This document shows, piece by piece, positions 20,600 to 31,937 of a DNA stretch of 64,000 nucleotides (its first letter is position 1; each line of letters starts with the position of its first letter). The DNA lies in assembly GCA_030323885.1 (NCBI GenBank), contig CM059199.1, positions 77,720,781 through 77,784,780 of the forward strand, written 5' to 3'. Source of the DNA: Branchipolynoe longqiensis (lineage: Eukaryota; Annelida; Polychaeta; Phyllodocida; Polynoidae). The notes beneath the pieces were generated by a model. It worked only from the letters and a program-made list of their open reading frames with translations. It was not told the DNA's origin and made no database searches. A program made the translations under genes and the position numbers.

Positions 20600-21192
20600 G
20601 ATGCGCAGCGAAGGAGGAAGTCAAGGCCGGAGTGGGAAGAACACACTTTATTAAGTAAAGTGGGGGGAGGGGGAGGGCAATGTACAATGGTGGGGAGGTA
20701 AATGTACAAGGATAATAAAGTGCAAGGATGTAAGAATGAGTGTCAATGTCAATGTTAGGGGATGGGCCCCAAAGAGCCCTCAGCCCTACGTGGTGTATGT
20801 AAGATAGTAAGGTTGGGTGGGTGGAGAAAAATGGTCGAGGTGTGTCTGGCAGGGGTAGGAGGCGGAGTGGAGAGGGAAAGCTGGGAGGCAGCTTATAAGG
20901 AGGGGAAGGAGAGGGGGGGTGTTATGCAACCCCAACGGCCGGCGGCGGAGGAAGAGAGGGGGGGTACTCCTCCTTCACTGCGAATCAAGCGCAATGCAAG
21001 CATTACGACCGATGCGCAGCGAAGGAGGAAGTCAAGGCCGGAGTGGGAAGAACACACTTTATTAAGTAAAGTGGGGGGGGGGGGCAATGTACAATGGTGG
21101 GGAGGTAAATGTACAAGGATAATAAAGTGCAAGGATGTAAGAATGAGTGTCAATATCAATGTTAGGGGATGGGCCCCGAAGAGCCCTCAGCC
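20600..21192 (-). repeat. B1-A2-B2 block of copy 2
   Basis: B2 is 20600-20785 and B1 is 21011-21192, each about 185 bp. Both contain the complement of AATAAA (TTTATT at 20647-20652 in B2) and end GAGCCCTCAGCC on plus. A2 (20832-21010) carries CAGCTTATAAGGAGG on plus, that is, a TATAA on minus. The layout mirrors copy 1. Confidence 0.88.
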
Positions 21193-21403
21193 AAGAGAGA
21201 GGAGAGGACTCGAGGGGCAGGAGAGGCGGCGAGGCGAGGGAGGTATGCGTGGACCGCGCCGAGGTACAGGGCCCTGGGGCATGATGTACTTGAGGGGGAG
21301 AGGTAGCCCTCGGTCTGGCGACGAGGATTCCTCCAGGTCACGGGGCGAGGGCGGCGATCCTAAGTCCGACCAGGGCCGTGACCTCGGACCCGGTGTATCG
21401 CAA
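21190..21403 (-). pseudogene. Tyrosine recombinase remnant
   Basis: Just after the RT stop on minus the start of the YR is recognisable (GLRIAALAP), followed by a frame change. Then the sequence jumps to the YR C-terminus (AVHAYLPRLAASPAPRVLSS), which reads into B1. The catalytic core, including R52 and the H-x-x-R box of copy 1, is absent, while the tyrosine segment remains. The deletion junction is near 21290-21310. Confidence 0.75.
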
Positions 21404-22567
21404 TCAGAGGCCGGGATTGTAGGGGAAGGCGTCGTGGTCTGGGTAGAGGTAGGTGAGCCCGAGGCGAGCCACCTCGGTCCGAGCAATCTCGGCGCAGGGC
21501 CCGGGGAGGTGGGCGCGGCTGAGGGCGTCAGTGAGGACGAGCTCCGCCCCGGGCTTGTGGAGGATGGCGAGGGTGAAGGAGCCCTCGGTAGCCATGAGCC
21601 AGAGCTCGCAGGCCCATGTGCCGAGGGCCACATCGCGGGCCCGGCCGGACTCGAGGGCGGCCGCGGAGGCCAGGTTGTCAGTGTTGATAACAACGGTGGC
21701 CCCCGCGACGTCGTGGGGGAGGAGGGTCCGGAGGGCAACGACGAGGTTGACGGCCTCGAGCTGGTGGATGGTGGGGTATTGCTCCCGGAAATATTTCTCC
21801 CGGAAAGCCGAGGAGTACCCATGGGCGTAGCAGTGGGTCGGGGAGTAGGCGCCTCCGCCCGTGAGACAGGAGTCACACTCGATCACCACTCGGTGGACCT
21901 CAGGGGTGCGGAGGAGGCAGAGACCGTTAGATGCACAGCCATAGGCCGCGAACCACCTGAGGTCTCGGAGGGCGTCATCGCCGAGGGTGATGGAGGTGGC
22001 TCCGTAGCAGGTGCGGAGGGCGGCGAGGAGGCGGGCCATGAATTTTCTCGCCGGGAGGACACAGCTGCCAACGTGGTTGAGGCGCCTGAGGATACTCTGG
22101 AGATCACGGCGCCCGAAGGTGGGGTGGGCGACCCGCGCCTCGCAGTCCCGGATGAGGTTCTCGACTTTGTCAGGTGCGATGCAGATGGTCATCGCCTCAC
22201 TGTCTATGGTGAAGCCGAGCCAGGTGAGGCGGACTGCCGGGGGGTGGCACTTCCCGGGGGCTACCTCCAGGCTGAGGGCCCCGATGAGGGCGATGAAGGC
22301 GTCGAAGGCTTGGCGGGCCCTCAGGAAGGTGTGCTCGCACCCGACAAAGTCATCCACGTAGACGAGGGCGTGGAAGCCCTCGCAGCAGAGGACCCAGGCG
22401 ACTGCGGAGGTGACTCGGACACAGGCAGTGCTGGAGGAGCGGCACCCAAAGGGGAGGGCGAGGTCGACGTAGGTCGCGCCATCGAGCGTGATGCCGTAGC
22501 GAGGGCAGGAGAGAGGGTCGGGCTGCCCGGGCTGGCAGGGGGAGCAGGGGCGGTGGTGGTGAGACAC
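21404..22567 (-). pseudogene. RT-RNase H fragment lacking motif A
   Basis: An open frame of 387 codons keeps LALPFGCRSS, the YVDDF box, PGKCHPPAVRLTWLGF, RNase H IECDSCLTGGGAYSP, INTDNLAS and DALSRAHLPG. It starts at a junction (PGQPDPLSCPRYGI) where copy 1 reads RQLRADPLSCP, so the fingers and the motif A Asp are deleted and the protein could not polymerise. A small duplication (REKYFREQY) lies in RNase H. The Met at 22567 is probably not a native start. Confidence 0.85.
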
Positions 22568-22807
22568 TGCTGGCGGGGAGCAGGAAGGTTACGTAACGGG
22601 CTTTGGGACGCGGCGGGTTGGCGGCGGGGCGGGGGAGGGTTACATAACCAGCCGGGCGAGATGAGAGGCGCTGCGGCGCGGGAGGTCCCCCGGGTGTTGC
22701 GTCGGCCCCGGAGGTGGGCCGGCGGGCGCCCTGTGGGTGGGCGGAGGACTTCCGGTCGCCTAATTGCAGTTACCGGTTTTGGGCCGTTGGATCGGCGGCT
22801 TGTGACG

Positions 22808-23680
22808 TCACAGGGATGATGCTGACGTGTGTGAAGGCGGCAGATGGTCGGGGGATGTGAGGAGCCCTCTCGGGAGGGGGGTCACCGCTGGAAGCGGTTG
22901 GTGCTGGGGCTGCGTGGTGGGGGGAAGGGCGTTGCGCCGGTCCCTCCTGGTGCGTGCCTCGCCCGAGCCGGATGGGCTGGTCGCCGCCGACGGACTAAAA
23001 ACCGCCAAGGGGGTCGCGGGGGTGGCGGAGGCGTGTTCCCAGAGGTGCTTTGTGTTGCACAGCGCCTCACTGTGCATAGTGAGGATGCGCCTCACGTTGG
23101 CGCAGTAGGCGTAGGCGTGGCGCCTCTGGGCGCCCTGCTCCCCGTGCGCCTCACCGGCGGGGGCGAGGTCGCATGAGGCGGGGTCCCGGTTCCAGGCTGA
23201 GCAGGGGACCCCATAGGCTTCTCGGGTGTAGGGAGTTCTGGTGTCGGTCTGGTTGTGGTAGAGGAGGCCCGGGATGGAATCTGAGGGGAAGGCGGGATGG
23301 GACTCAAGCATCCTGAGGGCGAGGTTGTACTCCTCCAGGGTGGCCTCTCCCCTCTTTACCGCCTTCCCCTCGGGGCCGGGCTCAATGAGGTCGTGGGGGA
23401 AGACGTAGCCCTGGGGAATATCTCTGGGTCGTCCCGTGTTCTGCGCCTCAGCGGCCTCCAGTATTTCGTGGACCGCCTCGGCCGCCGAGGTGGGGCTGTG
23501 GTCAGGGGTGGAGGCGAATAGGGTCGGGAGGCGGTCGAGGTGTGTCTGGCAAGGGTAGGAGGCGGAGTGGAGAGGGAAAGCTGGGAGGCAGCTTATAAGG
23601 AGGGGAAGGAGAGGGGGGGGGGGGTGCAACCCCAACAGCCGGCGGCGGAGGAAGAGAGGGGGGGTCACAACTACAGGCAT
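22808..23680 (-). pseudogene. Gag-like protein, N-terminally truncated
   Basis: The first ~50 codons read through A1 repeat sequence. Gag homology starts near THLDRLPTLFASTPDHSP and continues with IPQGYVFPHDLIEPGPEGKA, EEYNLALRMLESHPAFPS, TPYTREAYGVPCSAWNRDP and YCANVRRILTMHSEALC. About 90 residues present in copy 1 between LLHHN and TPYTREA are missing. The first Cys of the CxxC pair is replaced (YAYC), so the possible zinc knuckle is damaged. Confidence 0.65.
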
Positions 23681-24720
23681 TGACTTGTGTCAAGTTAAAG
23701 ATGGCGTTAGATTGAGATGAGACATGATGCATTCACGACTACAGGCATTGACTTTTGTTAAGTTAAGGATGGTGTTAGATTGAGATGAGACATGATGCAG
23801 CAACGACTACAGGTATTGACTTGAATGTGTCAATTTAAGGATGGCGTTAGATTGAGATGAGACGTCATGACACAAGGACTACAGGCATTGACTTATTGCA
23901 AGTAAAGGATGGCATAGGATTGAGATGAGGCATGATGCAGTAACGACTACAGGCATTGACTTGTGTCAAGTTAAGGATGGCATTGGATTGAGATGAGGCA
24001 TAATGCAGTAACCACTACAGGCATTGACTTGTGCCGAGTTAATGATCACGTTAGATTGAGATGAGACATGATGTAGTCATGATTAACAGGCATTGACTTG
24101 TGTTGAGTTAAGGATGGTGTTAGATTGAGTTGAGACACGATGCAGTCACAACTACAGGCATTGACTTGTGTCAAATAGAGAGTGGCATTAGATTGAGATG
24201 AGACATCATGCATTTAAGGATGGCATTAGATTGAGATGAGACATGATGCGTTTGAGGATGGCATTATATTGAGATGAGACATGATGCATTTAAGAATGGT
24301 GTTAGATTGAGATGAGACATGATGCGTTTAAGAATGGTGTTAGATTTAGATGAGACATGATGCATTTAAGGATGGCATTGGATTGAGATGAGACATGATG
24401 CAGTCACAACTACAGGCATTGACTTGTGTCAAATAGAGAATGGCATTTGATTGAGATGAGATATGATGCATTTAAGGATGGCATTAGATTGAGATGAGGC
24501 ATGATGCGTTTAAGGATGGCATTATATTGAGATGAGACATGATGCATTTAAGAATGGTGTTAGATTGAGATGAGACATGATGCGTTTAAGGTGGCATTAG
24601 ATTGAGATGAGACATGATGCGTTTAAGAATGGTGTTAGATCTAGATGAGACATGATGCATTTAAGGATGGCATTAGATTGAGATGAGACATGATGCAGTC
24701 ACAACTACAGACATTAACCT
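23665..24720. repeat. 68-bp satellite, right part, with short derivative
   Basis: Units continue after the Ngaro-like element. From about 24180 to 24690 a shorter unit dominates (about 36-38 bp, ATTGAGATGAGACATGATGC with GTTTAAGAATGG or ATTTAAGGATGG), alternating with full units. The mixture suggests unequal exchange. Confidence 0.9.
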
Positions 24721-25055
24721 CTTCTTGGCTCACCCCGAGCTGACTGTGATATTAAACGTGAAGCAGACAGAGAGGCCCACGTGGCGTTTGAGGGCTGGGG
24801 ACTCGCGGCCGGAGGTCGATAAGCATTACCGGCGGCCGGGGGGCACGAACCCGATAAGTTGTTTACAAAATGACGTCAGCTCTCAAACGGCAGCCATGTT
24901 GATTTGTACGAGGTGAAATTTAACTGTGCCACCCTTAGTGAGATACATCGTGGTACAGGCGGGGCAGCGCTCGTATCAGTCCTTATCGGGGTGGCAAGGC
25001 ACCGCGCCCAGCATTGGTCATCACCATGGTAACCATAGCAACATCGGCTACAAAT
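24721..25055. promoter_or_regulatory. CpG-rich patch with overlapping X-box sites
   Basis: GC- and CpG-richer than its surroundings, with TGACGTCA at 24871-24878 and two overlapping RFX X-box matches, ATCACCATGGTAAC (25020-25033) and GTAACCATAGCAAC (25029-25042). It resembles an invertebrate promoter. No convincing exon follows; 24683-24916 is open but unrecognised. Confidence 0.35.
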
Positions 25056-25059
25056 TTAC

Positions 25060-25200
25060 AGTGTCATACTCTCAGGGTTTTGAGTTTCTGTTATAGTTTT
25101 GAAATAAGTATATTAGGTTGATCGTTATAATCTACATTTGTTTAGTTTGGATAAAGTCTAAATAATTGAAGTTGCATAGTGCAATGGTTTTGGGTTTATG
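25060..25200 (+). repeat. Dispersed repeat family D, 5' part
   Basis: CATACTCTCAGGGTTTTGAG, AGTATATTAGGTTGATCG and TATAATCTACATTTG match the start of the copies at 16540, 25970 and 49420. Confidence 0.55.
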
Positions 25201-25212
25201 TAATGTTATATA

Positions 25213-25441
25213 TGAAGAGTACAAGCGCAAAACCACATAAACGCCAATCTAAAAATGCAGATAAACATTGGGATTAAATCTTCAAAAAGTTAATCTTTTC
25301 ATTTTTCTACTTTTTTGTTCATTGCTCCATCTGATCATAAAGTGGAATTAGTTCAAATTTAAATTACTTTCAAGTAGTGATCTTTTATTTAAACTACATT
25401 TTTGGATTGGCGTTTACGTGCATTTGCGCCTGAACTCTTCA
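25213..25441. mobile_element. MITE family M, copy 1
   Basis: The ends form inverted repeats of about 37 bp (TGAAGAGTACAAGCGCAAAA and GCATTTGCGCCTGAACTCTTCA with GGCGTTTAC inside). It is 229 bp, AT-rich inside, and flanked by TATA on both sides, a likely target duplication. Two more copies are at 27362 and 33528. Confidence 0.85.
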
Positions 25442-25969
25442 TATATATGTGCTATATAACTGATTATGTGAATATAAATAAAGAACAGCCCCTAAATGTT
25501 TCGGTGCTCCCTCTGGGCACCTGCTCGCTTCCCAACACCCCTTACTCTGAGCTGAACCCCTGTAACCAGGCACTCTCTCCTCCCCCTGCCTCGGAACTGC
25601 TCCCCCTGCCTCGGAACTGGCACTAACGGTCTCCCTGCCTCATTTCAAATTTTTCTTTATCGGTAGGGCATATATTTTCCTGCCAGAGAAAATAAACTCA
25701 GCCCAAACCAAGTCTAGTTTCTCTTCTCATTTACTGTTTGCTTATTTCTATATATATATATATATATATAACTATATTATGTATATGAATATATATGTAT
25801 GATGCATAGCTTATTATGTGAGTAAAAGGTCGCGGAAAGGAACTACTTGTTCATTATTATATTAGAGGATACCGTGGCTACTAGCTTCCTCCTGTGCGAC
25901 CTGTGGCGCCCCCACCGGCTGTTCCTGTACCTAGCGGACCTGTGAACCTCACTCGCACCGGAAGATGTT
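25442..25969. other. AT-rich stretch with TATA-type repeat motif
   Basis: No gene recognised. GATTATGTGAATATAAATAA (25459) and TTATTATGTGAGTAAAAGG (25831) belong to a dispersed motif family (see findings). (TA)n lies at 25750-25772. CTGTGGCGCCCCCACCGG at 25900-25920 resembles 31030-31046. Confidence 0.45.
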
Positions 25970-26490
25970 TTCTCTTTATAAGATTAATCATTATAATCTA
26001 CCTTACTTTGATTGGACGTAACTTATATTTTAAATGGTTCAGTTTGGAGATATTTTTAACGAAAATATACCAAAGTAATGTTGGCAAGCACGCCAAAACT
26101 CTGACAGCATAGACTTCAGCAGTAACAGGTTCTAGTAAATGGACTCAGTATTCCATTCTATGCAGCAACAGATGCTTGATAAGTGCATCTTTGTCTAAGT
26201 TGGATATGTAGAATTAAATCTAGATGGGTATTTTGGTATAAAAAATATGATGCCTTGATCGGAATATACATGTGTAAGAAACTTAATTAACTTTGAAGGT
26301 ATTTTAAGCTAAAACATCGAAATTAATGTTGGTTTCCATTCTGAGAAGCTAAGCACTACAGGTTTGCATTATTTCTAGCAGTGAAAGGTGATATTAAGTT
26401 GGCGTAATATTCCTTCACGCAGCAGTAAATGCTTAATAAAGCCACCAATGTCTAAGAAGGGTGCGTTGAATCACACCTAGGCGATTGCAT
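25970..26490 (+). repeat. Dispersed repeat family D, two partial copies
   Basis: The first copy, 25970-26230, reads AATCATTATAATCTACC, AATGTTGGCAAGCACGCC, ACAGGTTCTAGTAAATGG and TTGATAAGTGCATC. The second, 26280-26480, shares AATTAATGTTGG, AATATTCCTTC and AATGCTTAATAA. Neither has an ORF. Confidence 0.6.
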
Positions 26491-27310
26491 TGGTTTTGAC
26501 AATTTCTATTAATTTTATTGGGTCATGTGACTTTATTAAGGACCGATATCAATGGAAACACGTAAAACACTGTGACGGTTGATATCAACCCACTAGAACG
26601 GAGTGGTTAGCCAGCAAAGCTGTTATCGATAAAAAGAAATTGTGGTAAATATGTTTATTCTGCTGAATAAGTCTTTTGTCAGTGCCGAAGCACTGATCTT
26701 CCAGCCATTTTTGAATTCAGGGTTATTTACACAAAAGGTATAGAATAAGATATACAATAACTGTTGTATACATAATTTGCAGCATTTAGCACAATGAAAT
26801 TCTGTAGCCCAAAAGTTCCATAGCAATATGGTAACAGTAGTGTCATATAACTAGATCAATATTAGTCAGATCGATGTGAGTATTTACATAGTATTTAGAA
26901 TGTAAGCAGAAGTTATCTTCTGTATTCAGTTGGTAAAGTTGTAGTTAGTTTTAATGTTCAGTTGCAGTTAGGCAAGCGGTATATAAATGTCAGTTTGTTA
27001 GAAATATTCTAGTGTAACTCTAGTGTTGTTAGTTCTGTGAGTTTATGAAATACACTAGATCAGCTGTGAACACCTTGACTTGACTATAAATAGTCAAGAC
27101 GATGTGTGATATGAATTTTTCCGTATTTATATGGAGAATATCATATAATAATTAATATCTAATATTGCCTACAAATATATAAAATATTAATATGATGTCT
27201 CCACATAATTATATAGATTCATATACATCTATAGGGAGAACATCATATGCCTCCTCATATTGGCTATGCATCTAGGCAATACAAAGTATTGGATGATAGT
27301 CTCCAAACAG

Positions 27311-27341
<31 letters not shown>

Positions 27342-27361
27342 TTTCTATATGTATCTATATA
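26491..27361. other. AT-rich stretch, possible solo LTR
   Basis: From TGTGACGGTTGAT (about 26571) to about 27077 the sequence has LTR-like features: a TG start, GGTATATAAATGTCAG as TATA-like, and ATGAAATACAC downstream. No clear CA end or target duplication was found, so this is a weak suggestion. 27080-27361 is AT-rich, with (AT)n at 27309-27340. Confidence 0.25.
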
Positions 27362-27591
27362 CGAAGAGTTCAGGTGCAAAACCATGTAAACACCAATCCA
27401 AAGATGACTTTTAAATAAAAGATTTTTACCTGAAAATAATTTTAATCCTCACTAATTCCACTTTTCATGTGATCATGGAGGACTGGAGAAAGGGGAAGGA
27501 GTATAAACAATTATGTTTTTGAGGGTAAGATTGCGATGTTTATCTCCATTTTTCGATTGTCATTTACGTGGTTTTGTGCCTGAACTCTTCA
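27362..27591. mobile_element. MITE family M, copy 2
   Basis: Ends CGAAGAGTTCAGGTGCAAAA and TTTTGTGCCTGAACTCTTC are inverted, with AACACCAATC / GATTGTCATTT inside. Length 230 bp, flanked by ATA/TATA. Confidence 0.85.
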
Positions 27592-27880
27592 TATATGTAT
27601 CTTATATATATGTGTGAATAAATGTATAAATGTATAAATGTATAAATGTACATATGGACAAAGCTTCTACCGGTGCCTTTCGAACCTGACAGGCACCTCC
27701 CATCGATATATTCCTCAAATATCTTTGCAAATATTGACAGGCGTGAACTTGACTTAAATATATATCACTCAGGACTAATGTTCCAATACTGAGATTCCAT
27801 GGGCACACAGTGTTTCGTAAATCTTGCCTTTGTAGTTTGGGCATTTCCTTTTGACTTCCCTCCTAGATACTCGTGTACAC

Positions 27881-28628
27881 CAGGGGCCGTATGCACCAAG
27901 TCGTGCTAACGTTAACCGGAGCTAGGCGCTAACTCCGGTCAGCTAGCTCCGGGTAGTGGGGGGTCTGCGAAAGATCTAAAGTGGTATGCACCAATGTCTT
28001 AGCCGGGGCGGATAGCTGACCGTGAGTTTATTTATAGATTTGGGAATTCCCTCCAGTCGATGATATGAATAACGCCGCCAATTCGGCGGCAATGTTAATA
28101 TCGGTTTGCATTTAGGGTTAATTTGACCAAATTTCACTTTTTCCGTATGTAAATCTGTCAAATATGACTGCATTTAATAGATTTGGGAGTAAGAAATTCC
28201 CGCCGATTCGGCGGCGACGGCGGTGGCCATTTTTACTTGACGTCGACAGTATGGATATCGACGTCGCTGCGGCGGCGGCGATTTGTTTACTTTAAATTTG
28301 TCGATTCGAAAATATTAATATCGCCGCTGCTATGGCAGCAGCGTTAATATTGCTTCGCATTTAGGGTTAAATTGATCAAATTTCACTTATGGCTTACGTA
28401 ATTCTGTTAAATATGACAGCATTGAATAGATTGAGACCCACACACACACACTAACCGGCGCGGCTAGCAGTTAAACCTGATTTGAAAGTGGGGTAGCTTA
28501 GCCTAGGTTACTGTCCGCGGCTAGCGCTGGCACCGGTTGGTGCATACAGATTTTCCACCGTTAGCCGTGTGGAGCTTCCCAAACCGCGGTTAAGGCCCTA
28601 ACTCCGATTGGTGCATATGGCCCCACTG
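27881..28628. mobile_element. DNA element X2 (same family as X1)
   Basis: Ends CAGGGGCCGTATGCACCAAG and TTGGTGCATATGGCCCCACTG are inverted. Inside, the segment with CGCCGC, TTAGGGTTAA, AAATTTCACTT and GTCAAATATGAC occurs twice in direct orientation (28040-28190 and 28300-28440). It matches the arms of X1. Subterminal AACCGGAGCTAGG/CTAGCGCTGG-type segments are also inverted. No transposase. The CAG...CTG ends recall hAT elements, but no 8-bp duplication is visible. Confidence 0.75.
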
Positions 28629-29102
28629 GGGCATAATCAATTAATCAACTCGGGTCATCCGAGCCACTTTTTGGCGCATGCGCACATCCTACAGACTTGG
28701 GTCAAATAATCGAATACGCTTCTCCATGCTCGGGGTGAAAAAAATGGTGGCTCAATCCAAAACTTTTTTTTTTTTTAATAACCGATATAACTACAGCAAA
28801 ATAAGATTTAAAGTATTTTATGATTGCATAGTTTAGTTATATTTCCATTTCAATAATCTGTGTTATTACCAACCAAAAACATGTAGGACTGGTACTGGTA
28901 GCTATTATCCTACAGGACGGTACCAGCACAAATGTGACGTCATCATTCCTATCAAACCCTAGCCAAGAGTGGGTTACTGGGGTCGGGTCATTTTGCACAC
29001 AGCACTTGTTTTTGTCAACTCCACTCGCGGTGTTCGATTTGAAATTCTAGCAGCTCGGGTGATCCGAATCGCCTGGGTCGTGTTAATCGATTACGCCCCA
29101 GT
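28625..29102. mobile_element. MITE family N, copy 1
   Basis: Ends ACTGGGGCATAATCAATTAA and TTAATCGATTACGCCCCAGT are inverted, followed inside by CTCGGGTCATCCGAG and CTCGGGTGATCCGA. It contains GCGCATGCGC at about 28675 and a T/A-rich middle. A second copy at 62043-62357 conserves these features. Its left end abuts the right end of X2. Confidence 0.82.
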
Positions 29103-29104
29103 TG

Positions 29105-29335
29105 TAGACTTTGCCAACGGGTCACAATGAGACTCATGACTCGCTATCCCACTCAGTCATATCATCCTGACACTGAGCCAAACAGCCCTTGCCCTATCCT
29201 AATAATGCCGAGTACCTGACTAGGAAGTGACGAGTATCAAACTAGTAAGTTATTGGTCTGACTCGGCTGGGACTCGAACTCCCGACCTTCCGCACGTGAA
29301 GGCTACCGATTTGCTCACAGCGTCCGGCCAGCACA
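29105..29335 (-). mobile_element. SINE family A, partial with tRNA-like head
   Basis: The body part CACTCAGTCATATCATCCTG, then TGACTAGGAAGTGACGAGTA, leads to a head at 29265-29330 that on minus reads GGTAGCCTTC and GGGAGTTCGAGTCCCAG (box B-like). The head differs from that of other copies. Confidence 0.65.
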
Positions 29336-29699
29336 AGAATATACATATGTATTTGAATACATAAACATGTTCGTTATATTCATACATGTGTGCAAATAGA
29401 CTGTACACTTGTCGTATAAAAGATAGTGTTTTACATATAATCAACCCATGGTACACGAGAGTAATCAGTTCGGTATAGCGCGTATTCTCTGGTAGAGAGG
29501 CGCCTTGCTTCAAAAAGTAAAAGTTGAAATTGAGTGTGTGACCTCCATTGGGCCTGGAAAGGGGCTGGTCTGCAGGTCCCTCGGGGACCAGAGGGGGACC
29601 AGCATGGTGGGGTCGGGAGTGTGTGTGTGTGTGGGGGGGGGGGGCTAACGCAGCATGACAATGCAATTTGGAAGTTTAATACAGAATCCCAGTATATAT

Positions 29700-30050
29700 A
29701 GAATGTAAATAGTAGTAACTGGTTGGTTCTTGGAGTTTTACGTCCTGGCAACATCTAAGGTCATATTGTGACAGTGGACACTCATGGTGAGTTTATAGTT
29801 CTGCCCCACTGGGAGACCAGGCTGCAAGCACCATGACCTGATATCCCACTCACTCATATTATCCTGACACCGAGCCAACCAATCCTTGCCCTATCCTAAT
29901 AATTTCGAGTGCCTGGCTAGGAAGCAACACATGTCAATGTCTAAGTCATTGGTTTGACTCGATAAGGGTTCGAACCCGTGGGTCAGAATCCCACGATCTA
30001 CCAAAACGGGAGACGGACGCTCACCTCACTCGGCCAACCCGTCTGGTGGG
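29700..30050 (-). mobile_element. SINE family A copy
   Basis: Full-length body from GTTTTACGTCCTGGCAACAT to the head with GGGTTCGAACCCGTGGG and AAAACGGGAGACGGACGCTC on plus. It is one of the best preserved copies. Confidence 0.75.
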
Positions 30051-30279
30051 TGGATTCGACTATCCAGGTACCAGCTGTTCTCCTAGATGTCACCATTCAC
30101 CATAATTGTCTACTCTCCTTTACTGATCTATAATTAAACCTAATAAATAGCTTGTTTGTAAGTAACATACAGACCCTGTAATCTGGTTCCAAGCCTCGCG
30201 CTCTGGTGCAGAGAAGACAACTGATCAGACGATTTACTAACGCAAGGAAAATCCTGATGGATTTGTGTTTTGTGGTGAA

Positions 30280-30500
30280 TATGTTTACCATGCCCATAGC
30301 GGGTAAGTGTGTTAACACGATGTGTTCACCGCTGGGGAGCACGAGACCAGTTTGATTCAAATCTTTTGAATATTGTTTTAGTAATAAGTTTTGTTTTGTT
30401 GTTGTGTCGTGTTTATGGGTTGTAACTATTTGTAGATTGCAAACCGTCAAACGTTGGCGATTACCTTAGTATGTGTTAGTCCATTTACCTGTATTTTGTG
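30280..30500 (-). mobile_element. LINE 3' UTR fragment
   Basis: ACCATGCCCATAGCGGGTAA, TTCACCGCTGGGGAGCACG and TTTGTAGATTGCAAACCGTC match the plus-strand reading of 10340-10440 and 10660-10690, the 3' region of the split LINE. Confidence 0.65.
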
Positions 30501-31129
30501 TATGTTTTGTGCATTTCTATCATAACCTTCTTACAAACCTGACAGTTATCTTGCGTATGCGCCGGGGTCAGCCATCTTTGTTCAGGTTTCAATCCGCGAG
30601 AATTCAGGGGCTCGGCTCAGCTGTGCAGTGATGACGTCACTTCCGTCCACCGGGCGCATGGATGGTGGGGCCAGACATAGCATATGACATAGTAGTATAA
30701 CAAGTAATAAGGAATAATAACAGGATTCCCTCCCGCGCCTTTATACTCGATTACTTCCCTATACTTCACATATATGCATAGTGATGATCCTCACCATCAG
30801 CCATAATAAGAAGGGTCACGTGGCCACCCACCACTCCCATCTGCGAATGGGATCTTCCAATCAGTTGATGTCGGTTGCGTTAAGCTGACGATTCTCGTCA
30901 TCTCAAAATTGTTTATGTGGTGTATAATGTATTATGCGAGTATAAAGGCATGGAAGGGAATTGCTTGTTTCATATATGTAACGATTATTCTATAGTCTGC
31001 CTCCTCGACCTCACGCATGTGACTGGTGGCGCCACCACCGGTTCTCTTCGTCCCTATTGGATATGGTAAACCATCAGTCGCACTGGAGGATTTTTAGATC
31101 TTAGATATACTATTACTATATATAATATA
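30501..31129. other. Unassigned stretch with promoter-like patch
   Basis: No ORF recognised. 30580-30680 has TGACGTCA (30632-30639) and moderate CpG. GAGTATAAAGG motifs lie at 30750 (minus) and 30945 (plus). Confidence 0.35.
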
Positions 31130-31470
31130 TCGTGGTTAGTTGCTTACTGGAGTTGTATGTCCTGGCAACAGCTAAGGTCATATCAGGACGGGTACCTACT
31201 TGTGACAGTATGCACTCATGGCAACTTTATAGTGCTGTGCTACTGGGAAATCAGGCTGCCAGCACCATGACCCAATATCCCACTCAGTCACATTATCCTG
31301 ACACTGAGCTAACCAGTCCTTGCCCAATCCTATTAATACTGACCGCCAAGCTAGGAAGCGACAAGTATCAATTTTGTAAGTCATTGATTTGACTCGACCG
31401 GGAACCGAACTTCCTATATCCCGCACAGGAGGCCTGCGCTCTACGGATTCGGCCACCGCATTCGGTCTAT
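31130..31470 (-). mobile_element. SINE family A copy
   Basis: TGTATGTCCTGGCAACAGCT through ACCATGACCCAATATCCCAC to a head with GGGAACCGAACTTCC (plus). The head is more degraded than in the 29700 copy. Confidence 0.72.
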
Positions 31471-31937
31471 ATAATATATGTGTAGTATATACAGTCACTT
31501 ATATGAGTATAAACATACTTCCCAGTATTCACCTTCCATGCCTGTTGGTATATGTTATTCTCCCATACAGTATTGTCATGCTATGTTATCTACCACTCCC
31601 GGTCTGTGACTGGTTCCTGGTTCTCCCTATTCTTACGCGAGGCTCCTGCTACCCCCCCTCCCCCCCCCCCCCGTCCCGCACAGACACACTTACCCTTTCG
31701 AGTCGCGGCGGGGGTCACATACCCCATTCCAACTTTCTGAGTGAAAACAGAAGGGTAGTGCCAAAACAAGACGGCAGGTGGCGCAACGGGAACAACGGTG
31801 GTAGGGTGAAGTACACGTGAAGAAATACCAGACATTAATGTTATGTAACTCTCTTATTTATATTAACATATAATAATCATATGGTATATGTGATTAAATA
31901 ATATAATACGCATATAATATGCATATATATGATATAT

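Larger units (their letters stand above)
20600..23664 (-). mobile_element. Ngaro-like YR retrotransposon, copy 2 (deleted)
   Basis: On minus: partial A1 (23664-23533), Gag, RT-RNase H, YR remnants, B1 (21192-21011), A2 (21010-20832), spacer, B2 (20785-20600). Protein and repeat layout match copy 1 but with considerable divergence. A1 lacks about the first 45 bp. The proline-rich region, RT fingers and middle of YR are deleted. The right end on minus is CTGCGCATC and the internal B1/A2 junction is CGCATCGGTCG, the same ATC core as copy 1. The flanks are the 68-bp satellite, which appears to lack only about 2 bp at the site. Confidence 0.9.

Noticed and set aside
26571..27077. Confident solo LTR
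   Set aside because: Only a TG start and TATA-like motif are visible; no CA end, duplication or second copy in the window.
27881..28628. hAT assignment based on CAG...CTG ends
   Set aside because: No 8-bp target duplication could be found, and the right end overlaps MITE N.
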